From: Bifidobacterium breve
Lineage (GTDB): Bacteria; Actinomycetota; Acidimicrobiia; Acidimicrobiales; Ilumatobacteraceae
Direction of reading: 5' to 3'
Assembly: GCA_945889715.1 (NCBI GenBank)
Contig: CAMDCI010000002.1
Coordinates: 1 to 47,704, forward strand
Length of the DNA stretch: 47,704 nt
In this document: positions 16,067 to 24,525 of the stretch, piece by piece
How positions within the stretch are numbered: the first letter of the stretch is position 1
How the letters are laid out: the number at the start of each line of letters is the position of its first letter
Position numbers and translations under genes: made by a program
The notes under the pieces: model-generated
What the model saw: only the letters and a program-made list of their open reading frames with translations
The model's database searches: none
Told to the model about the DNA's origin: nothing

Positions 16067-18142
16067 TCAGATCTTTTCGACCTGAACTTGGGTGTCGTAA
16101 AACGACACCCCTCCGCCATAGGTCGCCAATAAATCATTAGTTAAGGCATTGACCGTCTTTGTATCTTTCGTACGGTCACCTACCCAGCCAAATGGAACCA
16201 CAACCAGGCCAGGTCGCACGCGACCGCCATTTGCTGCCACTCGTGCGACAACATCTAATTCGCCTCGCTGGTTGAAAACTCGCACACGATCACCATCGGC
16301 AATCCCCCGCTCAGTTGCATCAACCAGATCAAGCTCGCAAAACATTTCACCCTCGGGATTCGCGTGATGCGGCAAGTTTGAATATGTCGAATTCAAAAAG
16401 CGAACATGAGTTTTGGGCGACATCAACGACAACGGATACTGAGCTTGACCACTCGGATCGGCGGCCATTTCAGCGCCAGCCAAATATGTCGGCAACGCGG
16501 GCAACCCAACAGCAGGTAAACCATGGTTGATCAACATTGCTTTACCGGACGCTGTTTCAAATCCGCCGTTGGCGTACGGCAATAAGTCAACGGGCAAAGA
16601 CAACCGAACAAAGCCATCGGTTTTCAAATGCTCTATATCGACATCGTGCAAGGCACTGATGATTAATGACTCGTCGTTTTCAAAAAGTTCGGGCTCAGTA
16701 AAACCACACGCTGCCGACAATCGGCGCCACAGTTCAGTGTTGGCAACACTCTCGCCCAACGGCTGAATCGCTTGATGATTCCAACCTAAATAGAGATGAC
16801 CCCACGACGGAACAACATCTAATTGTTCAATTTGTGTACAAGCCGGAAAAATGACGTCGGCGTATTTCGCAGTGTCTGTCATGAACTGTTCAGAAACCAC
16901 CGTGAACAAATCTTCTCGCTCAAGTCCGTGACGAACTAACTCAGTGTTCGGTGCGGTGACCAGCGGATTGCCGTTGTACACGAACAACACCTTGACGGGC
17001 GGAGCAAGTGTTGTGTCGTTGAGCACTCGACCGATGTGGTTCATACTCAACGACCGACGCTCTTTGCCCGCACTCAGTGATGGAACATCAAAGACTGAAT
17101 CATCCACATTTGTTGCCGCATACGAACCGACACTGCGCGAGAATCCGCCACCTTTATGGCGCCATGCTCCAGTGAGCATGGGCAGACACGTGAGAGTACG
17201 GAAGAACATAACTCCGTGCTCTCGATGCTCGGCTCCAATGAGCGAGCGAATAAATGCGGGTTTGGTGGTTCCGTAATCGCGCGCCAAAGACTCAATTTCG
17301 TCGACAGAGATACCGCATACTTCGGCAGCCCGAGCAGGTGTCCATTGCGAAACTTGTTCTTTCAGTTCGTCAAAACCTTCGGTGTACTGCACGATGTAAT
17401 CGGTATCGGTCAATTCGTCGCGAATGAGAATGTGCATCACCGCCAGCATCAAGGCGACATCGGTGCCAGGTAACGGCTGAATAAAAACATCAGCGGCTTC
17501 GGCCGTGATTGTTTTCAATGGATCAATCACGACAACTTTGGCGCCATTGGCACGAGCTTTTTCAATGAAAGGCCACAAGTGTCGATTCGCCAAACGTGTA
17601 TTTGTTCCCCACAACAAAATCAATTGCGAATATTGAATATCCATCGGATCATTCGCTAAAGGCGATCCGAGTGTCAGTGTCGATCCGACCATGGCAGTTG
17701 CTCCACACAACGAATCAACTTGGCGCGATGCACCAACCTTGGCGAAGAATCGTCGGTCAAGCGAATTCATTTGAATCAGACCTTGCGTGCCTGCCGAACC
17801 CCAGGGCATCACGGCCTCGCCACCAAACTCGGCCGATACTTCATGGACCTGTGAAGCCACTAGATGTAACGCTTCATCCCAAGAAGCTTGACGGAACTCT
17901 CCAGTCCCCTTGGCTCCAGTTCGAATCAGGGGATGCAAAATACGGTCGGGGCTATAGACACGATCTAAAAATCGGTTGACCTTGGGGCATAGTTCGCCTT
18001 GCGAATAGGGATGCTGAGCATTACCCCGCATTTTGACGGCCACGCCGCCTTCGACCGTGACTTCCCAGCCACAGGTATCGGGACAGTCGTGATGACAGGT
18101 GCCAAGAACAACGTGGGATTCAATGCTCTGCACAGAAGTCAT
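16067..18142 (-). CDS. Molybdopterin oxidoreductase (bis-MGD, DMSO-reductase superfamily)
   Basis: A 691-residue cytoplasmic molybdoenzyme. The N-terminal [4Fe-4S] cysteines are Cys16, Cys20 and Cys24 (CHHDCPDTC) and Cys52 (GELCPK), followed by the molybdopterin domains and a C-terminal dinucleotide-binding domain (MSPKTHVRFLNST). Cys146 in SLCGATAMVG is my candidate molybdenum ligand. There is no twin-arginine signal and no neighbouring electron-transfer or membrane subunit. The ORF track extends to 18259, but ATG 18142 starts just before the Fe-S domain and clears the divergent SnoaL promoter. It ends one base from the convergent lipoprotein gene. The substrate is unknown; the class includes many formate-dehydrogenase- and BisC-like enzymes. 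Confidence 0.8.
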   Translation of the reverse strand: MTSVQSIESHVVLGTCHHDCPDTCGWEVTVEGGVAVKMRGNAQHPYSQGELCPKVNRFLDRVYSPDRILHPLIRTGAKGTGEFRQASWDEALHLVASQVHEVSAEFGGEAVMPWGSAGTQGLIQMNSLDRRFFAKVGASRQVDSLCGATAMVGSTLTLGSPLANDPMDIQYSQLILLWGTNTRLANRHLWPFIEKARANGAKVVVIDPLKTITAEAADVFIQPLPGTDVALMLAVMHILIRDELTDTDYIVQYTEGFDELKEQVSQWTPARAAEVCGISVDEIESLARDYGTTKPAFIRSLIGAEHREHGVMFFRTLTCLPMLTGAWRHKGGGFSRSVGSYAATNVDDSVFDVPSLSAGKERRSLSMNHIGRVLNDTTLAPPVKVLFVYNGNPLVTAPNTELVRHGLEREDLFTVVSEQFMTDTAKYADVIFPACTQIEQLDVVPSWGHLYLGWNHQAIQPLGESVANTELWRRLSAACGFTEPELFENDESLIISALHDVDIEHLKTDGFVRLSLPVDLLPYANGGFETASGKAMLINHGLPAVGLPALPTYLAGAEMAADPSGQAQYPLSLMSPKTHVRFLNSTYSNLPHHANPEGEMFCELDLVDATERGIADGDRVRVFNQRGELDVVARVAANGGRVRPGLVVVPFGWVGDRTKDTKTVNALTNDLLATYGGGVSFYDTQVQVEKI

Positions 18143-18224
18143 GTTTCTATTCTGCCAGCAAGTGACTCGCCCGTGATCAGGGTTTATGATCTTGAGAGAA
18201 TTACTTGACTCCTTGGGGGAAATT

Positions 18225-18635
18225 ATGTTGAACGAAGCCCTTGACCGCTCACTCATCACCGACTTGTTGTCGCGTTATACCTGGGCCTTAGTCGACCGCG
18301 ATTGGGAAGCTTGGCAGAAAGTCTTCACTCCCGATGCCCATGTTGATTATTCAACTGCGGGTGGACCAGTAGGTTCACCAGCTGTGGCTGCCGAAACATT
18401 CAGCGGCATGATGTCGATGTTTGATGTGTCGCTCTCGGCAGGTGGCAATGTCGCCATCACTTTCGAGAATGATGACACCGCCAAAGTTCGTTCGGTGTAC
18501 ACGATGACGATGCGTATCCCCGGCGATCAACCGACTTACATGCAGGCCAGTGGTTGGTACAACGACACCATCGTGCGCACCGCAAATGGTTGGCTCATTA
18601 GCAATCGCTTTGAACAACTCGCTTACGTCAAATAA
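18225..18635 (+). CDS. SnoaL/NTF2-like protein
   Basis: A 136-residue cone-shaped (NTF2-like) protein of the SnoaL/ketosteroid-isomerase-like group, with LLSRYTWALVDRDWEAW at 13-29 and a C-terminal sheet including ASGWYNDTIVRTANGW. Members are isomerases, dehydratases or ligand-binding partners. The start is ATG 18225, behind TTGGGGGAAATT, not the upstream in-frame ATG at 18186. It lies 8 bases before the phosphotransferase-like gene and is probably cotranscribed with it. A second SnoaL-like protein is encoded at 24522. A role with a steroid ketone is possible but not shown. Confidence 0.75.
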   Translation: MLNEALDRSLITDLLSRYTWALVDRDWEAWQKVFTPDAHVDYSTAGGPVGSPAVAAETFSGMMSMFDVSLSAGGNVAITFENDDTAKVRSVYTMTMRIPGDQPTYMQASGWYNDTIVRTANGWLISNRFEQLAYVK

Positions 18636-18643
18636 GCCTGATC

Positions 18644-19714
18644 ATGCCGTTACCTTCAAAACGCAACCCCGAAGAACTTGCCCGCACGCTCGAAGTATGG
18701 TTCAGCAAACAGTTTGGTCATGCTTGCACGATCACCGATGTTGGAATTCCGGAAGGTACTGGCATGAGTAGTGAGACGTTGCTTTTCACTCTTCATCACA
18801 ACGGACTCGTTGAACCAGTTGTGACTCGTCTGAACCCCGACATGAACGATTGGCCAGTTTTCCCGATTTACGACATGGTTGCTCAGGCCGGGGCTATGCA
18901 ACTAGTTGGCAACAACAGCAACCTTCCAGTGCCGAATGTTCGATTCCTTGAAACCGACACTTCAATTTTGGGTTCACCTTTCATGGTGATGGATCGGGTG
19001 AATGGTCGGGCGCTACCCGATATGCCCCCGTACGTATTTGGCGGAAGTTATATGGATGCCATGTCGGTTGACGATCGACGCGAACTTGGTCGCGAGGTAG
19101 CGCGGGTTCAAGCTCGCATTCATGCCATCAATTTGTCAACAGCAATAGGCGATGTATCTTTTTTGCCTTCGCGCGATGGCGATGCAATTGATCGCCTACT
19201 AGCCGAGCAACGCGCCTATTACGACTGGGCGCGTGGCGATCTGCAATTACCAGTCATTGAGCGTGCACTCGTATGGCTCGCTAGTCACAAACCTGCTAAC
19301 CCCGGTCCGACCGTTATCAACTGGGGCGATGCACGTCCTGGAAATATCTTGTTTGATGGCCTCACACCCACTGCGGTTCTTGACTGGGAAATGGTCAATG
19401 TTGGCCCTGCCGGAATTGACGTCGGCTGGTTGATCTTTATGCATCAATTCTTTCAGTCTTTGGCTGATGTTTTTGAGATGCCGGGCTTCCCCGAGTTCTG
19501 TCAAACCGAAGACATCATCAAAGCGTACGAAGGCGCAGGCGGACGACACATCGAAGATCTCAATTGGTACATCGTGTACGCCAGTTTGCGTTTTGCAGCA
19601 GTAGCTATTCGAACATCACTTCGTGGTGTCGCATATGGCGAACGCGAAATGCCTGACGACCCCGAAGACCTCATCATGCATAAGGCCATGCTGTACGAGC
19701 AGATTTCTCTGTAA
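18644..19714 (+). CDS. Aminoglycoside-phosphotransferase-fold kinase (ACAD10-like)
   Basis: A 356-residue kinase-fold protein of the APH group. The catalytic loop is NWGDARPGN with Asp229, and the metal-binding motif is VLDWEM with Asp247. The N-terminal PEGTGMSSETLLF segment is the nucleotide-binding region. Proteins of this group sit in fatty-acid and steroid catabolic loci of actinobacteria and resemble the kinase half of eukaryotic ACAD10/11, which phosphorylates 4-hydroxyacyl-CoAs. A hydroxyacyl-CoA substrate is therefore more likely than an antibiotic. It forms a pair with the SnoaL gene. No dehydrogenase partner is adjacent. Confidence 0.75.
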   Translation: MPLPSKRNPEELARTLEVWFSKQFGHACTITDVGIPEGTGMSSETLLFTLHHNGLVEPVVTRLNPDMNDWPVFPIYDMVAQAGAMQLVGNNSNLPVPNVRFLETDTSILGSPFMVMDRVNGRALPDMPPYVFGGSYMDAMSVDDRRELGREVARVQARIHAINLSTAIGDVSFLPSRDGDAIDRLLAEQRAYYDWARGDLQLPVIERALVWLASHKPANPGPTVINWGDARPGNILFDGLTPTAVLDWEMVNVGPAGIDVGWLIFMHQFFQSLADVFEMPGFPEFCQTEDIIKAYEGAGGRHIEDLNWYIVYASLRFAAVAIRTSLRGVAYGEREMPDDPEDLIMHKAMLYEQISL

Positions 19715-19719
19715 TCATC

Positions 19720-21015
19720 ATGATGATTCAGAAAAATCAAAGCCGAGGTAGTTCCAGTCTGCGGCTATTGGCATTGACCATCTTGATTACTCTTGTTATG
19801 AGTGCGTGTTCGCAGTCTTCTGAAACCACATCGAATTCTCAAACTTCCACGATTGCCGAGAGCACATCCGCGCTGCCGCTGCCAGCCGAAAGTACCAGTA
19901 CCACTTCCCAAAATACAACGACTACGACAACCATTTCAAAGCCTCCACCGCCACCCAGCTTTGATCCTCTTCCTCCCACTTCAGAACTTGAGAAGCTTGA
20001 TCTGAAATTAACTCCAGTTGCAGATATCCCGCTTGCTTTGGGCATGGCTTGGAGTGATGAACAAAAATATTTTTATATCATCACTCAAAAGGGCGAAGTA
20101 TTCCGCACTCCACACGACTTTTCGACGGTCGAACTGGCAATTGACTTAGTCGATCAAGTCACTCCCTACTCTTTCGAATCAGAACGAGGAATGACTGGTG
20201 TCGCAATTAGCCCCATTGATGGTCGACTCTTCTTGACATATAACGATCTCAACAAAGACACAAATGTCGTTTCGTATGCCTTCAATAATGGAATGCCCGA
20301 TCCTTCAACTCGCAGGCTCGTTCTCTTTGTCAAGCAACCTGGCATTAGCCATAAAGCAGGGAATCTCATATTTGACGAAAGCGGAGCCCTCTATATTTCC
20401 CTCGGCGACGGCGGCGGCAATAAAGGTGCGACATCGCAGGACTACACCTCGCTGCTCGGGAGCATTTTGAAAATCATTCCTAACATCGACAATGATGGCT
20501 ACGCAGTTCCTACCGACAATCCATTTGTTGACGACCCAACACGCGCACCAGAGATTTATGTCAAGGGACTTCGCCAACCTCACAGATTCGCGCTCAACCA
20601 CGCCAATGGAGATATCTACATCGGCGATGTGGGCGAAAGTGATTACGAAGAACTGAATTTCCTTCCCGCTGGAACCTCAGGGGTCAATCTCGGATGGCCC
20701 TATATGGAAGGGCTCGAACAGCGCAAGAGCGGAGGGGCGTACGAATTCACCCCTCCGATTTACCAATTCGCTCATCCCAGTTGGATTGCGATCATTGCTG
20801 GCTTTATTTATCACGGAGAAAAAATACCGAAGATGAAAGGCGCTCTCATCTTTGGTGACATGGCAGGAAAACTGTGTCTTCTTGGGAGCGACGGAGTCAC
20901 CGCTCTCAATATTTCGGAAAGCGGCAACATCTTGACCTCCTTTGCCGAAGGACCAGATGGCGAGCTTTATAGTTTGAGCCGACTTGAGGGTGTCAAGCGA
21001 ATTGACCCCGCCTAA
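19720..21015 (+). CDS. PQQ-dependent sugar dehydrogenase-like lipoprotein
   Basis: A 431-residue exported protein with a lipobox VMSAC (Cys30), then a low-complexity Ser/Thr/Pro linker and a six-bladed GDH/HHIP-type propeller. Recognisable family segments are GMTGVAISP, LYISLGDGGGNKG, GLRQPHRFALN and DIYIGDVGESDYEELN. Soluble-glucose-dehydrogenase-like enzymes oxidise aldoses using PQQ outside the membrane. No PQQ synthesis genes are present in the window, so activity depends on supplied cofactor. It follows the kinase gene by 5 bases on the same strand. ATG 19720 and 19723 are both possible starts. It is convergent with the epimerase at 21028. Confidence 0.78.
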   Translation: MMIQKNQSRGSSSLRLLALTILITLVMSACSQSSETTSNSQTSTIAESTSALPLPAESTSTTSQNTTTTTTISKPPPPPSFDPLPPTSELEKLDLKLTPVADIPLALGMAWSDEQKYFYIITQKGEVFRTPHDFSTVELAIDLVDQVTPYSFESERGMTGVAISPIDGRLFLTYNDLNKDTNVVSYAFNNGMPDPSTRRLVLFVKQPGISHKAGNLIFDESGALYISLGDGGGNKGATSQDYTSLLGSILKIIPNIDNDGYAVPTDNPFVDDPTRAPEIYVKGLRQPHRFALNHANGDIYIGDVGESDYEELNFLPAGTSGVNLGWPYMEGLEQRKSGGAYEFTPPIYQFAHPSWIAIIAGFIYHGEKIPKMKGALIFGDMAGKLCLLGSDGVTALNISESGNILTSFAEGPDGELYSLSRLEGVKRIDPA

Positions 21016-21027
21016 TTCTTGAATGAG

Positions 21028-21966
21028 TTAGTTCTTGAGTAGATCTGGGCGCATAGTTGATATTTGTCGACGAATACCTTCGCGCCAATCAATGGACGAA
21101 TGAAACCCGACATTGTGGAGTTTCTGCAAGTCAGGAACAATTGAGGCAATCGTTGCCGTTGTCGGATTAAACGTTGGCGCGATGCCAGTCAAGCGACCCA
21201 TCTCTTCACACCAATCTTCAATTGAGACCAACTGATCGCCGCCCCAGTTCACAATTTCAGCACCGGTATTTGCATACGAGAGCAAATACGGAATACTGCG
21301 ATTGATGTCGTCGGCATGAATTGGTGTGTACGTCGTTGGTTGATCAACGTGTACTGGCACTGGGATATTGCGTTCCATCATCATCAAGTGAAATGACATC
21401 CAGCCATATGCATCACCGTACGGAACATTCAGACGAGCGATCACCGTCGGAACGCCAAGTCGCTTTGCAGTGTGCTTCACCAAAACTTCGCCAGCGATTT
21501 TCGAAATGCTGTACGTCGGCATTCCAGGCATCGGACGATGACTGTCACCTAAGAGATCGGTTTCTTTTCGTGCTTCACCGTGCTTTGGTTCATACACCGC
21601 GGTCGATGAGCAATGGAAAAATGACAACTTATCACTTTGATTTGCGGCAGCTTCTAAGAGATCGGCACTGCCATGCGCATTTGACGCAAATGCTTCGTCG
21701 AAATTGCTGCTCTTCGCCACTGCAAAGTGCAAAACCAGATCAAGATCACTTGGCACTTCGTCGAGTTTGCCCTTTTCTAAATCGATGCTGACTGTCTGAA
21801 CGTCTTTGTCGTGCCATGGTTGACGCTGTGCCGGATCCTTGAAACGTGCTGCACCATAAACAGTGTTACCTTGCGCAGCCAATGATTCAGCAAGCGGGCC
21901 GGCAACCCAACCAGTAACGCCAGTGACCAAAATCTTTTTGCCAGAGATTTGCTCCACAGAGCTCAC
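21028..21966 (-). CDS. Extended SDR (NAD-dependent epimerase/3beta-HSD-like)
   Basis: A 312-residue extended SDR with VTGVTGWVAGPLA near the N-terminus, the CSSTAVYE serine segment and YSISK as the Tyr-x3-Lys. The ORF track starts at 22026, inside the upstream gene. GTG at 21966 overlaps the upstream stop by 4 bases (GTGA) and leads directly into the Rossmann strand (VSSVEQISGKKILVTG), so I use it. It is the last gene of a six-gene leftward operon. Extended SDRs act on sugar nucleotides or on 3-hydroxysteroids. Here a steroid-related dehydrogenase or isomerase seems more likely because no sugar genes are nearby, but this is inference. Confidence 0.8.
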   Translation of the reverse strand: MSSVEQISGKKILVTGVTGWVAGPLAESLAAQGNTVYGAARFKDPAQRQPWHDKDVQTVSIDLEKGKLDEVPSDLDLVLHFAVAKSSNFDEAFASNAHGSADLLEAAANQSDKLSFFHCSSTAVYEPKHGEARKETDLLGDSHRPMPGMPTYSISKIAGEVLVKHTAKRLGVPTVIARLNVPYGDAYGWMSFHLMMMERNIPVPVHVDQPTTYTPIHADDINRSIPYLLSYANTGAEIVNWGGDQLVSIEDWCEEMGRLTGIAPTFNPTTATIASIVPDLQKLHNVGFHSSIDWREGIRRQISTMRPDLLKN

Positions 21967-22757
21967 CACAACTCGTCGGTGTAGGTGTCGGTTCCGAAAA
22001 CGGTGTTCTTGAATGGGCTCGTCCATAAATGCTTTGCGAGTCCACTTGATTCAAGATCGGCACCAAACTTTGCGTAACCATCTTTCCATTCTGCTGCGGG
22101 ATCGTGATCAACAAAATGAATCTGCATGAAGCGCTGATCGGCCTTGGGTACACGAGGAACATCCGGCGGAGCATCATCAAGCAGTGGCAACAAAGTTGAA
22201 TAGTTAAAGACGTCGGGTCCCCACGATGACGCGAATGCCCGTGGAGCCCAATTGTTTTGCATCCACTCGCTCATCTGAGCGTGAGTCACTCCTTCGTTTA
22301 ATTCGCCAACATTGACAATGATGCCGGGGTAACCGCGGTCGAGCGCCAGTTCGATATTGGTGGTTGTTTCGGTGCGAGTCATTGACCATTGGTTGTCGTA
22401 CAACTGGGTGTGAATATGGGTGCGCTCGGCGAACATACGGCCAGTGGCATGCAGATTCTTGACCGTGTCAACGCTCCAACGATTCCAATCGTCGTGGTGG
22501 CCCTTGAGCACCCAATAAATGGCGAGATACGAACCCGACATCGGGTCTGGGCTCATTGGCGAATCAGCGGGATAACGCAGGGCCTTCAGGTCGCGTGTCG
22601 AGACAAAGCGATCTCCGGCGAACGAGTAGGCACCAACGAGTACGCCACCATAGAAGTGATCTCGTTCGTACCAACGGTTGTATTCAACTTCGTGACCCTT
22701 GGTGGGCTCGACCATCGTGAACAACAAGGTTCCAAGTTCAATTGGGTACTTCTTCAT
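21963..22757 (-). CDS. Ferredoxin-fold (dimeric alpha/beta-barrel) protein, two-domain
   Basis: A 264-residue protein that looks like a tandem of dimeric alpha/beta-barrel (EthD-like) domains. The first has ELGTLLFTMVEP and YNRWYERDHFYGGVL. The second has PGIIVNVGELNE and QMSEWMQNNWAPRAF. I do not recognise a named family. The ORF track begins at 22826 with TTG, but ATG 22757 has an excellent AAGGGGGAGTA before it. Small proteins of this fold catalyse decarboxylations, cyclisations or monooxygenations without cofactor. It overlaps the epimerase gene by 4 bases and follows a single-domain EthD protein. Confidence 0.65.
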   Translation of the reverse strand: MKKYPIELGTLLFTMVEPTKGHEVEYNRWYERDHFYGGVLVGAYSFAGDRFVSTRDLKALRYPADSPMSPDPMSGSYLAIYWVLKGHHDDWNRWSVDTVKNLHATGRMFAERTHIHTQLYDNQWSMTRTETTTNIELALDRGYPGIIVNVGELNEGVTHAQMSEWMQNNWAPRAFASSWGPDVFNYSTLLPLLDDAPPDVPRVPKADQRFMQIHFVDHDPAAEWKDGYAKFGADLESSGLAKHLWTSPFKNTVFGTDTYTDELW

Positions 22758-22822
22758 TACTCCCCCTTCAATGCACCACCAGTGCATTGCTTGACCAAAT
22801 TGTAGATGTTTCTGACTCGGTA

Positions 22823-23167
22823 TCAATTATCAATAACGAGATTTGGTTCTTCGGTGAGAATCCACTGAATGTTTGACGAGTCCATGAACTTTTCAATGTC
22901 TTCCATGACTAACGGAAAATCAGGTTCGCTCATATGAGCATTGAACTGATCTGCCGAATCAAAGATCTGAATCGTGACGCCATCAAAACCTGGCTCGTGA
23001 CGACTACCTTCGGCGGGCCACACCGCCGGATGCTGTTCGTAACGACGAACATACTTTGCTGCCGAACAATTCTTGATGAGTGGTCCGTGGATGTTGAACC
23101 AGTAGTCAAGAAATTCTTGATGAGTTGTTCCGGGCTTGCGCTTCAGAAGTGTGACGAGTCGAATCAT
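22823..23167 (-). CDS. EthD-domain protein
   Basis: A 114-residue single-domain ferredoxin-fold protein of the EthD family: MIRLVTLLKRKPGTTHQEFL followed by DYWFNIHGPL, the conserved His region, and a C-terminal half with GVTIQIFDSADQF. EthD proteins occur beside P450 and catabolic genes, often with unknown activity; some act as cofactor-free decarboxylases or lyases. It is the fourth gene of the leftward operon, 30 bases after the SDR stop. Its ribosome-binding site is weak (AGGCACGACC region). Confidence 0.75.
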   Translation of the reverse strand: MIRLVTLLKRKPGTTHQEFLDYWFNIHGPLIKNCSAAKYVRRYEQHPAVWPAEGSRHEPGFDGVTIQIFDSADQFNAHMSEPDFPLVMEDIEKFMDSSNIQWILTEEPNLVIDN

Positions 23168-23197
23168 GGTCGTGCCTTTCGTGTTATTAAATTTCTA

Positions 23198-23995
23198 TTA
23201 CAAACCTAAGAATGATCCACCATCGCAGATGATGGTTTGCCCCGTGACGAACGAAGAATCGTCGCTGGCCAAAAAGAGCGCGACCGAACCAATGTCGTCA
23301 GTGATATCGCCAACACGGCCAAGGGGTGTCCGTGCTTCGATGGCTTGTTGAAGCGCGGGATTGCGATCAAATGCGGTCAATAGCGCCGGACTTCCAGCCA
23401 CTGGACCAATGCAATTCACCGTGATCCCAAATTCTCCCCACTCACGCGCCAGGCTCTTGGCGATCGCCCGCTGGGCCGCTTTAGCTGGCGAATAGAGCGG
23501 GATATTCGCGCTGCCCTCAACGCCTGACGGAGACGTAATCAAAATGAGTCGTCCTCCGCCCTCGCCTTTTGGTCGGGCGGATGATGCAATGAGATGAGGC
23601 ATTACCGCACGCGCGCAAAAAAGACTGGCCCAGACGCCCGTACGCGACATCGGCGTCCAATGCTTATCGATTTGCGCTTTTTCTAACTTGTGGGGAATCC
23701 CGCCCATGAACGCGTTGTGCACCATGACATCAAGTCGACCAAATTGCTGAACTGTGTCGGCTACGCATGCGTCAACCGATTCTGAAACCGACACATCAGT
23801 GACGATGCAGACTGCCTGTCCGCCTGCAGAACGAATTGAATCAACTACTGGTTCGCCGGTCTCGGCACGACGAGCCGCAACGACAACGGTCGCTCCTTCT
23901 TGGGCAAGACGACGAGCGATTCCTTCGCCAACGCCTTGGCCAGCTCCGGTCACTATTGCAACGCGATTTTCTAATCGGCGAGCATTCACATCCAC
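23198..23995 (-). CDS. SDR-family oxidoreductase, likely active partner of the truncated SDR
   Basis: A full-length SDR of 265 residues with GAGQGVG at 17-23 and the catalytic Ser155, Tyr168 and Lys172 (YSPAK). The usual NNAG reads HNAF (93-96). It begins with GTG 23995, overlapping the truncated SDR by 10 bases; GTG 23989 would give a 4-base GTGA overlap and is equally possible. The overlap couples its translation to the pseudoenzyme. Together they recall BbsC-BbsD, the two-SDR hydroxyacyl-CoA dehydrogenase of anaerobic toluene degradation in which one subunit is inactive. The substrate here is unknown, but a 3-hydroxyacyl-CoA is plausible. Confidence 0.82.
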   Translation of the reverse strand: MDVNARRLENRVAIVTGAGQGVGEGIARRLAQEGATVVVAARRAETGEPVVDSIRSAGGQAVCIVTDVSVSESVDACVADTVQQFGRLDVMVHNAFMGGIPHKLEKAQIDKHWTPMSRTGVWASLFCARAVMPHLIASSARPKGEGGGRLILITSPSGVEGSANIPLYSPAKAAQRAIAKSLAREWGEFGITVNCIGPVAGSPALLTAFDRNPALQQAIEARTPLGRVGDITDDIGSVALFLASDDSSFVTGQTIICDGGSFLGL

Positions 23996-24525
23996 AGTCC
24001 TCCATCACAGACGATGGTTTGGCCAGTGATATCACGAGAAGCTTCGCTACACAACCAAGTCACAACCCCCACCGGGCTCACTTCGTTGCTCAGTGATCGA
24101 GGGGCAATCGCGACAGGCCCAGAAATGTTTGCATCAATCGAGAACCAATGCGGCTCAACAGCAACAGCATTCACCGTGATCCCGCTTGCTCCCCACTGCC
24201 GCGCCGCAGACTTCACCAAGATGCGCGCCGATTCGGCCAGCGCAGCCTGAGGCGCGTAACAAGCGCCACCTGACATGCCAGTGGTGGGCATGACTACAAC
24301 AATGCGCTCACAATTCGTGGTGTGGGCTTCTTGAAGAGCCGTGATGACTCGTTGCATGGGTTGTTCATAGATCTCATGAATGTGCTTATCGGTCAATTCG
24401 GTGAGGCTTGAAATTGAGTTTTCCCCATTGAGATCAACAACTATCACCGCGCTGCGCGTATCAGAATGCACCCCATCGCGAAGAACTTGCGCAAGCGCAC
24501 CTTCGCCCGACACTTTCACACTCAT
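23986..24525 (-). CDS. Truncated SDR pseudoenzyme lacking cofactor and catalytic motifs
   Basis: A 179-residue protein that aligns by eye with the C-terminal two thirds of an SDR (AAR-WGASGITVNAVAVEP, ending TGQTIVCDGGLWM). It has no glycine-rich nucleotide loop. The active-site stretch reads MPTTG in place of the Ser motif, and Tyr90 is followed by APQA, so the catalytic Lys is Ala94. It is not a frameshift product: ATG overlaps the SnoaL stop (ATGA) and the 3' end overlaps the next SDR. An intact reading frame with coupled translation on both sides suggests a retained structural or regulatory subunit of the neighbouring SDR. It cannot be a normal dehydrogenase by itself. Confidence 0.78.
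   Translation of the reverse strand: MSVKVSGEGALAQVLRDGVHSDTRSAVIVVDLNGENSISSLTELTDKHIHEIYEQPMQRVITALQEAHTTNCERIVVVMPTTGMSGGACYAPQAALAESARILVKSAARQWGASGITVNAVAVEPHWFSIDANISGPVAIAPRSLSNEVSPVGVVTWLCSEASRDITGQTIVCDGGLWM

Noticed and set aside
18644-19714. Aminoglycoside resistance gene
   Set aside because: The fold is shared, but the length and locus match the ACAD10-type catabolic kinases; no resistance context or mobile element is nearby.
23986-24525. Truncated SDR as a frameshifted or decayed gene
   Set aside because: Upstream sequence is a different complete gene (SnoaL) sharing ATGA with it, so no lost N-terminal half is present in another frame.
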